A stretch of 64,000 nt of DNA. Source: Maniola hyperantus (lineage: Eukaryota; Arthropoda; Insecta; Lepidoptera; Nymphalidae). The DNA is taken from NCBI RefSeq assembly GCF_902806685.2, contig NC_048554.1, forward strand, positions 620,001 through 684,000, written 5' to 3'. The notes below the pieces were generated by a model, which did not search any database, had not been told where the DNA came from, and saw only the letters and a list, made by a program, of their open reading frames with translations. This document shows positions 11,222 to 22,745 of this stretch, in pieces; positions within the stretch are counted from its first letter, which is position 1; each line of letters begins with the position of its first letter. The translations under genes were made by a program, and so were the position numbers.

Positions 11222-14185
11222 TCAAGACGTCCAATATGCAAAGATCTTTTCCCGAAACTTATATAAAGAGTCAGAATTAATGTCAATGACAGAGCTGTGG
11301 TGGTTAAGAGTTTTACATAATCTAGAGACAGGAGAATTGGCGCCAAGGACAGTTCTACACAACGGTGGACAAAGTGGTGTAATGGGTTTACGTGGATAAT
11401 GGACAGGAACCTTAAATTTGAACCTGCTCAATAGTTGAGGACAGTCGATCTTAGCATTAAAAATTTTATACAAGAATTGCAGATCTAAAAGTTCCCTACG
11501 TTTTTCTAACGAATACATTTGGAAATAAGACAATCTTTCTTTATATGCAAAATTTCTACTACCTTTTCCAACACTAGTAGCTAGGTGCCAAAGGAATCTT
11601 TTTTGGATGCGTTCAAGTCTCAAAATATGTGTTGCATAGTGAGGTCTCCAGACCACTGAACCATATTCCACGATACTCCTGACTAAGTTATTGTAGAGAA
11701 GCTTTTTTGTGCGAATATTTTTAAATACTTTAGCATTTCTAATAACAAAACCAAGCATCCTCGACGCTCGTTTAGTAATATATTCAATATGTGGGACAAA
11801 TGTCAACTTTTGGTCATATACTACTCCCAAATCTCTTATAGTCTCCAATTCGTCTAATTTATGCCCGTCTATGTGGTAGTCAAAGTTAACAGATTTTAAT
11901 TTCCTTGTATATTTGATATAAAAGCATTTCTTTTTATTTAACATCATTTTATTGTCACAGCACCACATAATCAACGCATCAAGGTCTTTTTGTAAAAGCA
12001 TGCAGTCATCAGCAGCATTAATCTTTCTGGTAAATTTCAAATCATCAGCATACAGAAATGGAGATGAATATTGAAAGCAATTAGAGATGTCATTGATAAA
12101 CACATTGAATAATATAGGACCAATGTGTGAACCCTGGGGTACACCGGAAGAAATCTTACAAACTTTGGATTGGTATCCATTAACGACTACGAAGAATGTG
12201 CGATCTTGTAAATAAGATTTTAGCCAATCAAGGAAATTTCCAGTAAAACCATATGCCTTTAATTTTGAAACAAGAATCTCATGTGGGACACTGTCAAACG
12301 CCTTACTGAAATCCGTGTATATAACGTCAATTTGACTATTGTTGTCAATTGCATTGACGAGAGTTTCAGTAAAAGTTACTAGGTTTGTGCTAGTGGATCT
12401 GGAACTAATAAATCCATGCTGGTTGATAGTAAGAAAATGTTTGAGGTGGTTTTGTATGAGAGGGCAAACCATGCATTCAAATATTTTAGCAAAAGTGGAA
12501 AGAATTGAAATAGGCCTATAATTTTGGACTAGGGTATCTTTTTCTGATTTATAAATGGGGACGACCTTTGCTGACTTCCATGCTTTTGGAAATATACCAG
12601 TGGTTAACGATTTGTTAAAAATAGTACACAGTGGCGTAGCCAAAGCTGAAGCACACGATGCTATGAACATAGGCGGTATGCCATCAGGACCAGCACCTTT
12701 TCCACGATCTACGCTTTTTAGGGATTTTAACACGTTTTCGAATGATATTGTAGGTATTGTTATTGAAAGGCCATAATTGTGTATATGTTGTAAGCCTATG
12801 GTGGATTCATTTCCTATTGAGTTTATACAGTTAGCGTTAAACGATTGCAAAAATTGTTCGGCAAATAAGTTGCATATAGTAGTGCCATCAGCTGTTTCAG
12901 TTTCCCCATTACTCATATTAGCCGGATATTTTCCTTTGCCACCCTTCTTACCTTTTATAAATGTCCAGAATAGTTTAGGATTATTAATGATACCATGTTC
13001 AATGTCTTTAACATATTGATTATACTTAATTGTCGCAAGACGAGAAGCCCTATCACTAACTAATTTAAGAGAAATTTCGTCCATAGGATTTTTGTAAAGT
13101 TTATAACGCCATCTCAAAGCATTCTTCTCATTTAGAGTTCTTCTTAGATTACGGTCAAACCAAGGAGGAATTTTTTTTTGTTTACCCTTAGTAGTAAGTG
13201 GGACAAGCTTTTGAATAGCTTCATGTAAAATATCATAAAACACGTCTAGCATAGAATCAACGTCATTAGATCCATGAAATATATTTTCCCAATCCTGACC
13301 TTGCAAGTATTTACAAATAGCATCATAATCAGCTTTATAAAAATTTGGCATAAGGATATTTATATTATAGGGGAGTTTAATATTTTCTGTAATAAACAAG
13401 ACAACTTCCAAAGGTGGATGCAAAAGGTCAATGACACTAAGAGGATTACATGGTGTGAGAACTTCACAGGCAATGTTTGTAAGCACTAAATCCAATATTC
13501 GGTTCGATTTATTAGGAATATTGTTAGCTTGGCGAAGTTTATATAGGTTTAAAAAGTCAACTAAATGTGTTCCTATTCCAGATATTACATAGCTATCATT
13601 ATTATCATTAAGTAAAGCCCAATTTATATAACTCATATTAAAATCTCCGATTATACAAGTACGAAAGTTTTGCTCGAACACAGAGTTGCATTTATCTAAG
13701 TATTGATCAAGCATGCTCTGACTTACTGGAGGAGGTAGGTAGATGGCGCATAGAGCTATTTGCTTTGGATATTTATGATTTTTACTAGCACAATCATCGA
13801 CAATTACCCACACATCTTCGCAATCACTTTCCCAGTTATACATACGTTTAGACACATATTTATTTTTAATAGCTATCAAAACTCCTCCACCATCTTTCTT
13901 GTTGTGATAATTTGTAATCTTACGGTCTCTTCTATACACTACATACCTGTTATCAAATAATTCATGTGTAGAGATGTTATCGTTCAGCCAAGTTTCTACA
14001 AGTATTACAATATCATAGTTATTACAACAAATTTGAGTATAAAAATTGTGAGTTTTAGTACGCAAGCCACGGACATTTTGGTAGTAAACTTTTAACTTCG
14101 CGTATTTTATAAAATTAACAACCATTACATGCAATGTTATAGATATTAAATTCTTTACAATTAAATAATTTTGTCTAAAGAGCAA
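11222..14185 (-). CDS. LINE ORF2: AP endonuclease and reverse transcriptase
   Basis: An uninterrupted 987-codon frame. The N-terminal third is an APE-type endonuclease: YYQNVRGLRTK (about 34-44), LVETWLND, IIGDFN and a distal ILDLVLTN; the usual catalytic His region is present as LLHPPLEV. The reverse transcriptase follows: AKVVPIYKSEKD, NYRPISILS, DFSKAFDSVPH, SSGVPQGSHIGPILF and the catalytic YADD, then a thumb and a C-terminal tail. No frameshift or stop is visible, so the enzyme could be functional. Translation may begin at a Met downstream of 14185, such as the one before VVNFIKYAK. It supplies the copying machinery for the element itself and possibly for SINEs that share its tail. No host role is suggested. 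Confidence 0.92.
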   Translation of the reverse strand: MLFRQNYLIVKNLISITLHVMVVNFIKYAKLKVYYQNVRGLRTKTHNFYTQICCNNYDIVILVETWLNDNISTHELFDNRYVVYRRDRKITNYHNKKDGGGVLIAIKNKYVSKRMYNWESDCEDVWVIVDDCASKNHKYPKQIALCAIYLPPPVSQSMLDQYLDKCNSVFEQNFRTCIIGDFNMSYINWALLNDNNDSYVISGIGTHLVDFLNLYKLRQANNIPNKSNRILDLVLTNIACEVLTPCNPLSVIDLLHPPLEVVLFITENIKLPYNINILMPNFYKADYDAICKYLQGQDWENIFHGSNDVDSMLDVFYDILHEAIQKLVPLTTKGKQKKIPPWFDRNLRRTLNEKNALRWRYKLYKNPMDEISLKLVSDRASRLATIKYNQYVKDIEHGIINNPKLFWTFIKGKKGGKGKYPANMSNGETETADGTTICNLFAEQFLQSFNANCINSIGNESTIGLQHIHNYGLSITIPTISFENVLKSLKSVDRGKGAGPDGIPPMFIASCASALATPLCTIFNKSLTTGIFPKAWKSAKVVPIYKSEKDTLVQNYRPISILSTFAKIFECMVCPLIQNHLKHFLTINQHGFISSRSTSTNLVTFTETLVNAIDNNSQIDVIYTDFSKAFDSVPHEILVSKLKAYGFTGNFLDWLKSYLQDRTFFVVVNGYQSKVCKISSGVPQGSHIGPILFNVFINDISNCFQYSSPFLYADDLKFTRKINAADDCMLLQKDLDALIMWCCDNKMMLNKKKCFYIKYTRKLKSVNFDYHIDGHKLDELETIRDLGVVYDQKLTFVPHIEYITKRASRMLGFVIRNAKVFKNIRTKKLLYNNLVRSIVEYGSVVWRPHYATHILRLERIQKRFLWHLATSVGKGSRNFAYKERLSYFQMYSLEKRRELLDLQFLYKIFNAKIDCPQLLSRFKFKVPVHYPRKPITPLCPPLCRTVLGANSPVSRLCKTLNHHSSVIDINSDSLYKFREKIFAYWTS

Positions 14186-15052
14186 GTATCCTTAATCCAA
14201 ATATATGCTGATTCCTCATCCTTGCGTACAAATATGCGGCCGCCTCTAACCCAAGCGAATTTGTATTTCATCTGTTTAGCCTTAATTCTCACAGCAGCGT
14301 GTAGAGCTTTATTAGCAGGGGAGAGGTGCTCAGTGACATATATTTGCGATTTAAATCCATGAATTCCAATCAGGTTGCTGTTTAATTTGTCATTCGGGTT
14401 GGCCTTATTGTATTTTATAACGGCAGCTAACATTTCATCACGCAACCTTGGAGTGACCAATTCCACTATAATCGAACGTGGGCGATTTGTATCACGTTGT
14501 AATTTGGCAACTCTGGTGCAGGTCAGTATTTGCTCCTTACTGACGTTACAATTTATGACCTTTCCGATCTCGGTGACGACATTAACTAAATTCTCGTGCT
14601 TCTTTTCTGGTACACATTGTATTTCTATGTTTTTGGCTCGAGAATGTTGTTCTAATTGGATAAGTCTAATATTAAGCTCAGAAACTGTTGATTTTAAATT
14701 GTCATTTTCAATTTTGAGTGCGTGCATAGTTTCTTGGGTAGTTTTATGTTCCATGAGTACTTCCTCGAATTGTTCATTCATGTGTTCCATTGACTTTATT
14801 ATCTCTACCATTTCGTTCTGCATTGGTTTAAATTTGTCATTCAATGCATTAACGAGAGTGTTATTCAGCTTTGACAACATATCATCAAACTTAGCTTGCA
14901 TAGTGCTCCGGACGATGTCACTAATATCTTCCCTTGTAAGAGGCACGCTGCGCTGAATCTCCGCGGGTGACTTTGTCGCTTGTCTCTTATTGCCTCTGGG
15001 CGTGGATACGTTGCAAATAGGTGTATTATCATCTATGCCTTTCCATGGTAAA
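14161..15052 (-). CDS. LINE ORF1 protein, N-terminus missing
   Basis: The frame is open from the element's broken end to 14161. The first possible initiator is a GTG at 14946, and upstream codons remain open into the GATGAT flank, so the true start has been lost. After a basic stretch (PRGNKRQATK) come a coiled coil of about 80 residues (DDMLSKLNN to LIQLEQHSRAKNIEI) and an RRM/CTD-like region with EIGKVIN, RPRSIIVEL, EHLSPANKALH and FAWVRGGRIFVRKDE. This is the layout of LINE ORF1 chaperones that bind element RNA. Many lepidopteran ORF1 proteins also carry an N-terminal zinc finger, which would be in the missing part. Confidence 0.8.
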
Positions 15053-15074
15053 GATGATGATGATGATGATGATG

Positions 15075-15190
15075 AAATCTAATCTAATCTAACCTAACTA
15101 AGAGACTGCGTTGAGGTTTGACGAGTGACGACAGAATGCACCTCTTCACATCTGTTACTTGGTTTAAATTCCTTAATATTAAAATGTAGC
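15075..15190. repeat. Unclassified repeat with TTAGGTTAG motif
   Basis: TCTAATCTAACCTAAC and GAGACTGCGTTGAGGTTTGA to CACCTCTTCACATCTGTTAC. An inverted copy lies at 37715-37815. Confidence 0.5.
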
Positions 15191-15239
15191 TAAATCCTAA
15201 AAGCTAAAATAATTGTGATAGTTCTAATAAGTTTCAATA

Positions 15240-15462
15240 ATTTTGTAAAGTGGTGATAATAAAAAGAATACCCGGCTGAGTTTGTTGTGGGCTCTTCTTA
15301 GACCTGGGCGCGTTTGGAACCCTCGTAGCTTTAGTTTTAAGTTTGCGTTATAATTATCACCACTATATCTTACAAATCTAACGCCATACCAGACCATCAA
15401 TAAGCGTAATTTATTACCTATTTTGAATAAATCATTTGACTTTGACTTTGACTTTGACTTCC
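15240..15462 (+). mobile_element. LINE 3' end with TTTGAC tail
   Basis: GTTTGTTGTGGGCTCTTCTT through CATTTGACTTTGACTTTGAC; 3' untranslated end of a LINE, the same as at 4690. A tail fragment is at 30967-31025. Confidence 0.65.
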
Positions 15463-15904
15463 CAATTAGTTGGAGTCACGTATGGCAACGAGGTAATATC
15501 TTGCTGACAGTGCGCTGGACTCATGACCTAGTGCGTGAGGTAGTAGAAGGGATTTGACCTAGGTTATCTGGACACATAACAAGGTAGGAAACACTTACAG
15601 TTGACGCGTTATGAAAATTGAGACAAGATTGAGACAGATTTGGAGTGACGGATTACAGAAAGCAGATAACAAAACAAAGAACCAAACTTGGGATTTTTAA
15701 GTTTCGAGGCTGAAATTCACGCCGTTGCGCCATAGAGCTCTTTGAATTTTCCTGAAAATAAGATACATTCACGTAAAGGGTGAATTTAGGAGATACGTCA
15801 CGTAGAATATTGCTTAGAAACGTGTGTGAATAAATACATGAAGGATTGGCGTTACAACAAGATGCGATAACGGCCGTAGATACCTACCAAAAATAGTCGT
15901 CTTT

Positions 15905-16550
15905 AGAGTTTAGCCAGAGTAAACTAGAGTGAGGGAAATCTGTGGAACTCTGGGTTTGCTCCCCTATCGACACAATGTCAAATATTAGGCTATGGATGAC
16001 GTGAAATCGAAGAAAAATAGGCTTAAATAGACGATTCATAGGCTACGTAGTAGTATATGGAAGTTCTTTGAGCATAAATGTAGGTAAAATTTGACATCTG
16101 CCAGTGACGTCGCAGTCTCGACGTTTTGTTACAAGTTCCCTGTTTAGCTTATTAGGTTTTTAAAAATCCCGTGGGATCTCTTTGATTTTCCGAGATAAAA
16201 AGTAGCCTATGTCCCTCTCCAGTTCTCAAACTATACCCATGCCAAAAAATCACGTCGATCCGTTGCTCCGTTGCGACGTGATTGAAGGACAAACCAACAA
16301 ACAAACACACTTTCACAATTTATTATAGGGGTAGTGATTTTTTGAAACGCACCCTAATCACAGTTCACGAACTTAGGGAACTTCTAACAAAACGCGACGT
16401 CAGTCAGGCGTCAAAATTTCAGTACATTTAACACTAGGTTGCCCTATTTTTCCTTGATTTCACGTCACCATATATTTTGATATATCGTCGATTCAGGATC
16501 AAACCGAGAGTTCCCTGACTCTAGCTCACTCTGCTAATGCTATGGCTACT
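15905..16550. mobile_element. Long inverted-repeat element with a LINE tail at its centre
   Basis: The outer arms (about 15905-16017 and 16440-16545) share GTCAAATATTAGG-type sequence and CTAGAGTGAGGGAA. Inner arms continue with AAGTTCCCT and GACGTC. A TTCCGAGATAAAAAGTAGCC tail is inserted between them at 16155-16335. A single-arm fragment lies at 31159-31266. Confidence 0.65.
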
Positions 16551-16999
16551 TCGCGTCCATGATAACATAATAGACGTAGTACCTAACACTAGCGTTACCA
16601 TAAATATGACAAAATACACCTCTCTCGTAGTTAAAAAGGTGAAAAGGTATAATAAAAGAGTATTAAAACATTTGCATGGTTACTTTACCGGGCCAGGACG
16701 GGGTGGCGTCGCGTGATGGGGCACAGTTTCCCAGTTTTACTGTTCCGAGTAAATTAACTCCACACAATGGGTTAATGCACGCAAGTTCAAATGTTAACGG
16801 CCTTATATTTAACTTAACTTTGACTACGATTATATAAAAGTCTTCGCACATTACATAGACTCAATGCCGACTCCACCTTTTTAAATTCCATTACTAGTTT
16901 AGCCCTTGAGTGCGATCTTATCTGGTGATATGATGCCGCCTAAGGTAGAAGCGGGCTAACTTGGAAGGGCTTCTTATTCTTCTTCTCAATCGTTCACTC
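16551..16999. other. Gene-free stretch
   Basis: No repeat or coding signal recognised, apart from a GAAGCGGGCTAACTTGG piece of SINE-2 at 16948-16970. Confidence 0.35.
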
Positions 17000-17200
17000 T
17001 TGACAGGGTGGTCGTGGCTATGAACTCTTCACTGCTGCTCGTGCGATCTCCCTCCAGCGACTTCTGTTGATGGCATTATGTGCACACACGGAGACGGCGT
17101 GTTTGTTACGTCCGTCCACCTAGTTGGGGAACGCCCACGTGGACGTGTGCCCTCCACTCGAGCTTGTACCACGAGGTGTTCGATGGTACCACTCCACCAG
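17000..17200 (-). mobile_element. RTE-like LINE fragment
   Basis: The minus frame holds TRPRGRSPTRWTDV, a weak match to the RTE C-terminal motif GRPPTRWTDD. No tail was seen. Confidence 0.45.
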
Positions 17201-17329
17201 GGATATGGAAGACTCACTGTAAACCATGAAAATGTGAGCTTTATAAGTTCTGAGCCGTCTCCAGGGTGTAAGCTACATATCTGTATCAAATTGCCTGCAA
17301 CTTCCATGTGGATTTAGATTTTTGGGTTT

Positions 17330-17463
17330 TTAAGAACGAATGTCCTTCCCCAAGATTCAGGCTATCTCTGTACCGTCCGTTAAAATCGTAAAAATCGTTG
17401 TATAAACGGCTGGGGTGTAAAAAGCTAGCAGACAGACAGACACACTTTCGCATAGGTAGTATG
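17330..17463 (+). mobile_element. Tailed-element fragment
   Basis: AATGTCCTTCCCCAAGATTC to CAGACAGACACACTTTCGCA and TAGTATGGAT, the 3' end of the family. Confidence 0.6.
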
Positions 17464-18544
17464 GATAAAGAATACTGCCTATCATTTTCTAAATGTCCCT
17501 TTGGAATAAAAAAGTTGCCCTAAGCTTCTCTATGATCGTAAAAATATCTAAAAAAAAATCTAAAAAAGAATATGATCCAGAACTCCAGAAGCCATTTTGG
17601 ATATCGCTGAAGCCACACGCTATTACTTCCTATGACGTCGTTTTACAGCGAACCCCTTTTACGCTCAAAAATAACCATAAAACTATATCACGTCTAACAG
17701 AGAATGCGCAATTACTGCCGGCCCACTAGCGAACTGAAATATAGGAATAATATTAGGATTTTATCGTCCCCCATATTGCGGGGCTACGTAGCTGTGCTGC
17801 CAGCTAGCATGTTTCTACTTCCCCACAAAAGACAACCGCAAAAATGTTCTGAAGAATAAAGCAGACTACGCAATAGTACCAACATGACAAGTAAAGGCAG
17901 GGGATAACAGTTGACACCTGACACTGACGTGATAACATTGCATAGAGATATAATAAAGAGTTGCCCTAATGTCCTATAGAAAATAGCGGATCGGAAACTA
18001 GCTTAAGCTTATCGAAGTTTTCATAAGTGTGTAAGAGACAACACTACATTTCAACTATAAAAACAGGGTTTCGGCACAATCCGCCATTTGCTGTGCCAGA
18101 GTAAGTACTTGTTTTTCTTGTAAAAAAATAAGCTAATCTTTTGTTATGACAGCTGATTAGCTGATACTATGAACAAGCGCCGCCATTTTCTGTGTTAAAA
18201 AATACACGGTAAACGGATATTTTCTCTCTATTAGTAGTAGTAAATACCTAAGCAGTTGTCACATGAAGACTAAACAGTGACAATTCAACTCGAACAGAAT
18301 AAATATGGTCGTCGAAAGTCAAAAATATACAATTTTCATGGTTATTTAAAAATTAATATCTCGAGAACCCCATATTTTTTGGAATCAAAATTATACTAAA
18401 AATTAAAGAAAAAAATATGTTCCAATAGGCCATATTTCGTTGCTTGACGTTCTAATTTATTTCAGGTACCAACCCTCTCTAGAAAGCTGCGGTTGTCTTT
18501 TATTTTTACACGACTGCCCAAAAAAGGAGTATATATTTTTTCAG
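17464..18544. other. Gene-free stretch
   Basis: About 1.1 kb. Facing motifs AAGACAACCGCAAA (17830) and GCGGTTGTCTTTTA (18489) hint at an inverted-repeat element around 17780-18510, not resolved further. Confidence 0.35.
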
Positions 18545-18840
18545 ATACAAGGAAGCCCTTGACTGCGATCTCCACCGTGGGGTGATTCGCTAACGTAGTG
18601 TCTAACACTGAACGATAGCCACCGAGCTCATTTGACATGTTTGGTCCTACATTGCTGCTTCGCTGAGTGATAATAAAATATTTTTTCGTAGAAAACCTTC
18701 AATGTATTAATAGTAAAAGTCGAATGAGCTTGATGGGTATCATTCAGCGTTAGACATTGAATTAGCGAATCATTAGCATGGTGGTAAGTGATGACGCAGT
18801 CTAAAAGGGAAGCGGGCTAATTTGCGCTCGGGCGGCCCAG
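18545..18840 (-). mobile_element. SINE-2 tail split by a MITE
   Basis: The SINE-2 3' end (GATACAAGGAAGCCCTTGAC) is interrupted after CTCCACCGTGG and resumes at CATGGTGGTAAGTGATGACG, with the MITE between. Confidence 0.65.
18581..18772. mobile_element. Fold-back MITE-3 inside SINE-2
   Basis: Inverted arms GATTCGCTAACGTAGTGTCT and GACATTGAATTAGCGAATC, about 190 bases long, inserted in a SINE-2 tail with a possible TGG duplication. Confidence 0.72.
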
Positions 18841-19370
18841 ACTTTCCATATATTTCGCATTTGTGATCCCATTTCGCATTAAATATTTATCTTTTTCATC
18901 TGCACAAACTAGGGTAATTTTGCCTAAAAACCGGGTAATTTACCAAACACGGGAACACAGAAGCGTAGGCAAATATGCCCCGAAAACGTTAACTATGAAA
19001 GGAATATGCTCCCTCTGTGAGGCGGTGTTGTTTTACGATGTATAAATGTACATTGTAAGTATTGTCGCTTCTGTGTTTACGGCGAATATTGTTGATTTAC
19101 GGCATACTTTGCTGAGGTGTTAAGGAACGATATCTAATGCTTCAATGTAGGGTACCTACCACAGATAACGTACCTTCCTATTACCACAGAATACTTAATA
19201 GTACTTACAGGTACAGATGGGTCACTCCGCAACGACATTTAAATAAATAGTGACTCGTGTTACAATGTGAAAGAGCAATAATTGAGCTCGTACACCGTCC
19301 CCTCTTTCCCTATAACTGCAGGAAAAACAAGCAATACACACACACACACAATACCACACTAATCTTCGTC

Positions 19371-19676
19371 AACCACAAATTCACGGTTTTCAAATTATCC
19401 CTTTAGGTACTTGTGCTATAAGACATTGCTACCTGCCAAATTTCATGATTTAACTAAGGATTTTAAGCTTATTTCGTGGTTTAACGACATAGTATTGTAT
19501 AAAACGGGTATATTCATACCACGATTAATTAGGCGATTTTTAAATGCCGATTCATGATTTAAGGTCAACGGGATCCTAAAGGTATTGATTCCCTTGATGG
19601 GTCTTGACAGACATGACAGACAATGAAGAGGTCCTATAAGGGTTCCCCTTTTTCTCTGGATAGATACGAAACCCTA
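19371..19676 (+). mobile_element. 3' part of a GGTTCCGTAC-family element
   Basis: Starts in ACCACAAATTCACGGTTTTC and ends ACGAAACCCTAAAAA. It contains an unrelated insertion of about 100 bases around 19455-19560. Confidence 0.55.
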
Positions 19677-20090
19677 AAAACATGTTTTTGTACAAGAAAT
19701 TTCTTCATTTCCATAGCTTAGAGCCCTTTTCAATCAGATTCCCCACGCCCTAGCTCCGTTCTGCTTGTGCACGATCTTCAATCATCATCAAGATCATGAA
19801 GAATGATAGAATCGCTGCAACTTTAGATTGGGTGTGACTAGAGACGGCCAATTATTGCTACTTTGGAATCATTTCATTTGGTGAGTTTTTTTTCACAGTG
19901 ATTTTTCACTTATCACGCTTACATGATTTTCTACTAGGAATTATGATCAAGATCAATAACACTACTAATTCACATGAGTATTTCACGGAAAGTGATTTTT
20001 CAATTTTCTCACTTACAATCTACATATCGATTTTACTATACATATATTGTAGATAACGGGTACCTACATACCACGACTAATTTGGTATTT

Positions 20091-20657
20091 TTTAGGGTTC
20101 CGTAGCCAAATAGCAAAAGACGGAGCCCTTATAGATTCGTCATATCTGTCTGTCTGTCCGTCCGTATGTCACAACTCACAGCCACTTTTTTCTGAAACTA
20201 TAAGAGCTGTACTGTTGAAATTTGGTAAGTAGATGTAAGTAGGTATTTTGTGAACCGCATTAAGATTTTCACACAAAAATAGAAAAACCAGTAAATTTTG
20301 GGTAACCCCATACTGAAACTCAAAAAATTTTTTTTCATTAAACCCATACGTATGGATATCCATATTTATGGATCGGTCTTCAAAAATAATATTGCGATTT
20401 CTAATATCACTTTTTTCTAAACTGAATAGTTTGCGCGAGAGACACTTCCAAAGTGGTAAAATATGTGTCTGATAGACATGTGAATGATAAAACTAAAACT
20501 AAAAAAAATATAATATGATGTACATTACCATTTAAACTTTCACCGAAAATTAGTTTGAACGAGATCTAGTAAGTAGTTTTTGATTAATCGTGCAAAATGT
20601 CGATAAAATACGATAACCCTCAGTGCGCGAGTCCGACTCGCACTTGGCCGGTTTTAT
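20091..20657 (-). mobile_element. GGTTCCGTAC-family element, long subfamily
   Basis: Begins TTTTTTAGGGTTCCGTAGCC and ends with the hairpin GCGCGAGTCCGACTCGC, then ACTTGGCCGGTTTTAT. The interior of about 500 bases differs from the short subfamily, but both termini are shared. Confidence 0.75.
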
Positions 20658-21055
20658 TTATATCTGCCGAATGCCGATATTTCGACTCACTTGTAAGAGA
20701 CTAATGTCCATAGCAAGAGTAACATACATAATGTGATAAAAGTTATTTTCACATGATTTTACCCATGCTACTTGTGAAATGGTTCGTCTCTAGGTGTTGC
20801 CGTGTCCTAATTGAAGCGTGACTAAAAACCGTACTAGGTACCTAACGCAAACAAGGGATTATCAGCGCGTTTGGTATCGCATCGCTTTATTTGTTTTTCA
20901 GCCTTGAACGAAGAACGCCGAAGGAATTTCATTAGAATATCTTTATTAGGCTATCCAATTCGAGACGTCGGAGACGATTTTATCACTTGGGTAACTAGAG
21001 AGCTTACATACAATCTACCTATATATCTACCCAAAGGTAAACCGATTTGACTATA

Positions 21056-21400
21056 AAAAACCGGCCAAGTGCGAGTCAGGCTCGCGCAACGAGGATTCCA
21101 TACTACAGTCGTATTTTTTCGACATTTTCAAGATAGTTCAAAAACTATGATGCATAAAAATTAAAAATAGATTTTAGAATCCACAGGTGAAGACCTTTCA
21201 TATTATGATACCCCCACTTGATATAGTTATCTTACTTCGAAAATTTAAATTTTTTTGTGTGATGTACCTACTTAAGCACAAATTCACGGTTTTGAGATTT
21301 TACCGCGAATGTCTGCTATAAGACCTACCTACCTGCCAAATTTCATGATTCTAGGTCAACGGGAAGTACCCTATAGGTTTCATGACAGAAAGTCGTGGGG
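21056..21400 (+). mobile_element. GGTTCCGTAC-family element lacking its right end
   Basis: Intact left end with hairpin (AAGTGCGAGTCAGGCTCGCG). The copy stops after CAGAAAGTCGTGGGGC without the GTACGGAACCCT end. Confidence 0.7.
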
Positions 21401-21976
21401 CTCAGCTAGTCAGTTCAAAGCTAAAACCCGACTATTCCTCTTCGTAAACGCTGAAATATATTATACCACTTAGTAAAATTGTTTTTCTGCCTCTTGATAT
21501 ATTTTAATAATGTACTTATCTAGTTATATTTATGGAATCCTAAAAAATGGAATCAGAATGTCTTTCATTAGACATCCCATTCGGATGACACGTCTAGAAG
21601 ATGTCTGTTCACTCCATAATATTGATATACCTAAAGCCGTAGGAGTCCGTGGAATTTCGAATATGTAGGGGTGCAGACCAATGTGACATAGATATAGTTA
21701 ACCAAAAGTCGATTCCCATGGCATCGCATCACACAGTACCCCCATTCCGACATCAATTATTCAATAAAGCTGAAAGGGTTTGAGTCCACCGCGCAAATTA
21801 ATCGACGACCCGAGCCCGCACCCGCCCTCCCGCCCGCCCGCCCGGACATCTATCATGGGCACTTTTGTTGAGGAATGTTTCTCTTTACATTTAAGTACTT
21901 AGTTAATTCGTTCTGAATGCTTGTAATGTCATTAGTGCTGTAATGGTTGTAATAAATACTTGTAATTGTATCCTTT

Positions 21977-22254
21977 TTAGGGTTCCGTACCTCGAAAGGA
22001 AAAACGGAACCCCTATAGGATCAAAAAAAATTAAATTGTGGTCACGAACTAATAATATTAATATTTTCAACAAGTTTTTTTCAATTATCAAGTGGGGTGT
22101 CATATGAAAGGGCTTCACCTGTACATTCTAAAACAGATTTTTATTTATTTTTATGCATCATAGTTTTTGAATTATCGTGCAAAATGTCGAAAAAATACGA
22201 CTGTAGTACGGAACCCTCAGTGCGCGAGCCTGACTCGCACTTGGCTGGTTTTTA
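21977..22254 (-). mobile_element. GGTTCCGTAC-family element, internally deleted
   Basis: Both ends are present (TTTTTAGGGTTCCGTACCTC and the GCGCGAGCCTGACTCGC hairpin), but the GTCTGTCTG core and its surroundings are missing. Confidence 0.75.
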
Positions 22255-22375
22255 AATGTCCTGACTCCTGATAGATTATCAAGATAAATGAAATAGGACA
22301 GGCATAACTTTGTAGATGTCTATCGCCCGCTGCCTACGAAAACAAAAAAGCGGTGTTAGCCTAGTGATTGATAAA

Positions 22376-22528
22376 TAGAATAGAATAGAATAGAATAGAT
22401 TGTTATTCAAATAAACTTTTAAAAGTGCTTTTGAATCGTCAACTAGTTTAATTTACCACTGTTTCGGAATGCCGTTCCTACCGAGAAGAACCAGCAAGAA
22501 ACTCGGCGGTTGCTCTTTATTATTATAC
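22376..22528 (-). mobile_element. LINE 3' end with TAGAA tail
   Basis: GAATAGAATAGAATAGAATA followed by CCGTTCCTACCGAGAAGAAC and AGCAAGAAACTCGGCGG. Related pieces lie at 5145-5240 and 42510-42605. Confidence 0.55.
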
Positions 22529-22529
22529 T

Positions 22530-22745
22530 CTTTATTAGAGGGCCTCTAATTTTTCGGAGCTATATGCGTTTTAAGCAATAAAGCATCACTTCACTTGCTT
22601 TAACGATGAAGGAACACATCGTAAGTAAACCTGCATGCCTGAGAATTCTCCATAATGTTGACAAAGGTGTGTGAAGTTTGCCGATCTGCACTTGACCAGC
22701 GTGGTAGACTACACCCAAACCCTTCTTATTCTTAGAGGAGATTGC
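22530..22745 (+). mobile_element. SINE-1 body fragment
   Basis: Contains CCTCTAATTTTTCGGAGC through CAGCGTGGTAGACTAC; the tRNA head and the tail are absent. Confidence 0.65.

Larger units (their letters stand above)
11030..15052 (-). mobile_element. Non-LTR retrotransposon, ORF2 intact, 5'-truncated
   Basis: A minus-strand element of about 4 kb. It ends at the left in an A-rich tail of TAAAATAAAA type (11030-11052) and at the right cuts into ORF1. Both flanks carry GATGATGAT (left just before 11030, right from 15053), a likely target-site duplication in a simple repeat. ORF1 and ORF2 overlap by a few bases. The left flank is a piece of SINE-1. By its reverse transcriptase it looks like the CR1/L2 side of the Jockey superfamily; the clade is a judgement from motifs. 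Confidence 0.85.

Noticed and set aside
14375..14956. 193-codon plus-strand frame
   Set aside because: It is antisense to the LINE ORF1 coiled coil, which explains its openness.
19828..20805. GACTAGAGACGGCC and CGTCTCTAGGTG as ends of a 1 kb element
   Set aside because: Only about 11 bases mirror; too short to claim, though an element holding the 20091 copy is possible.
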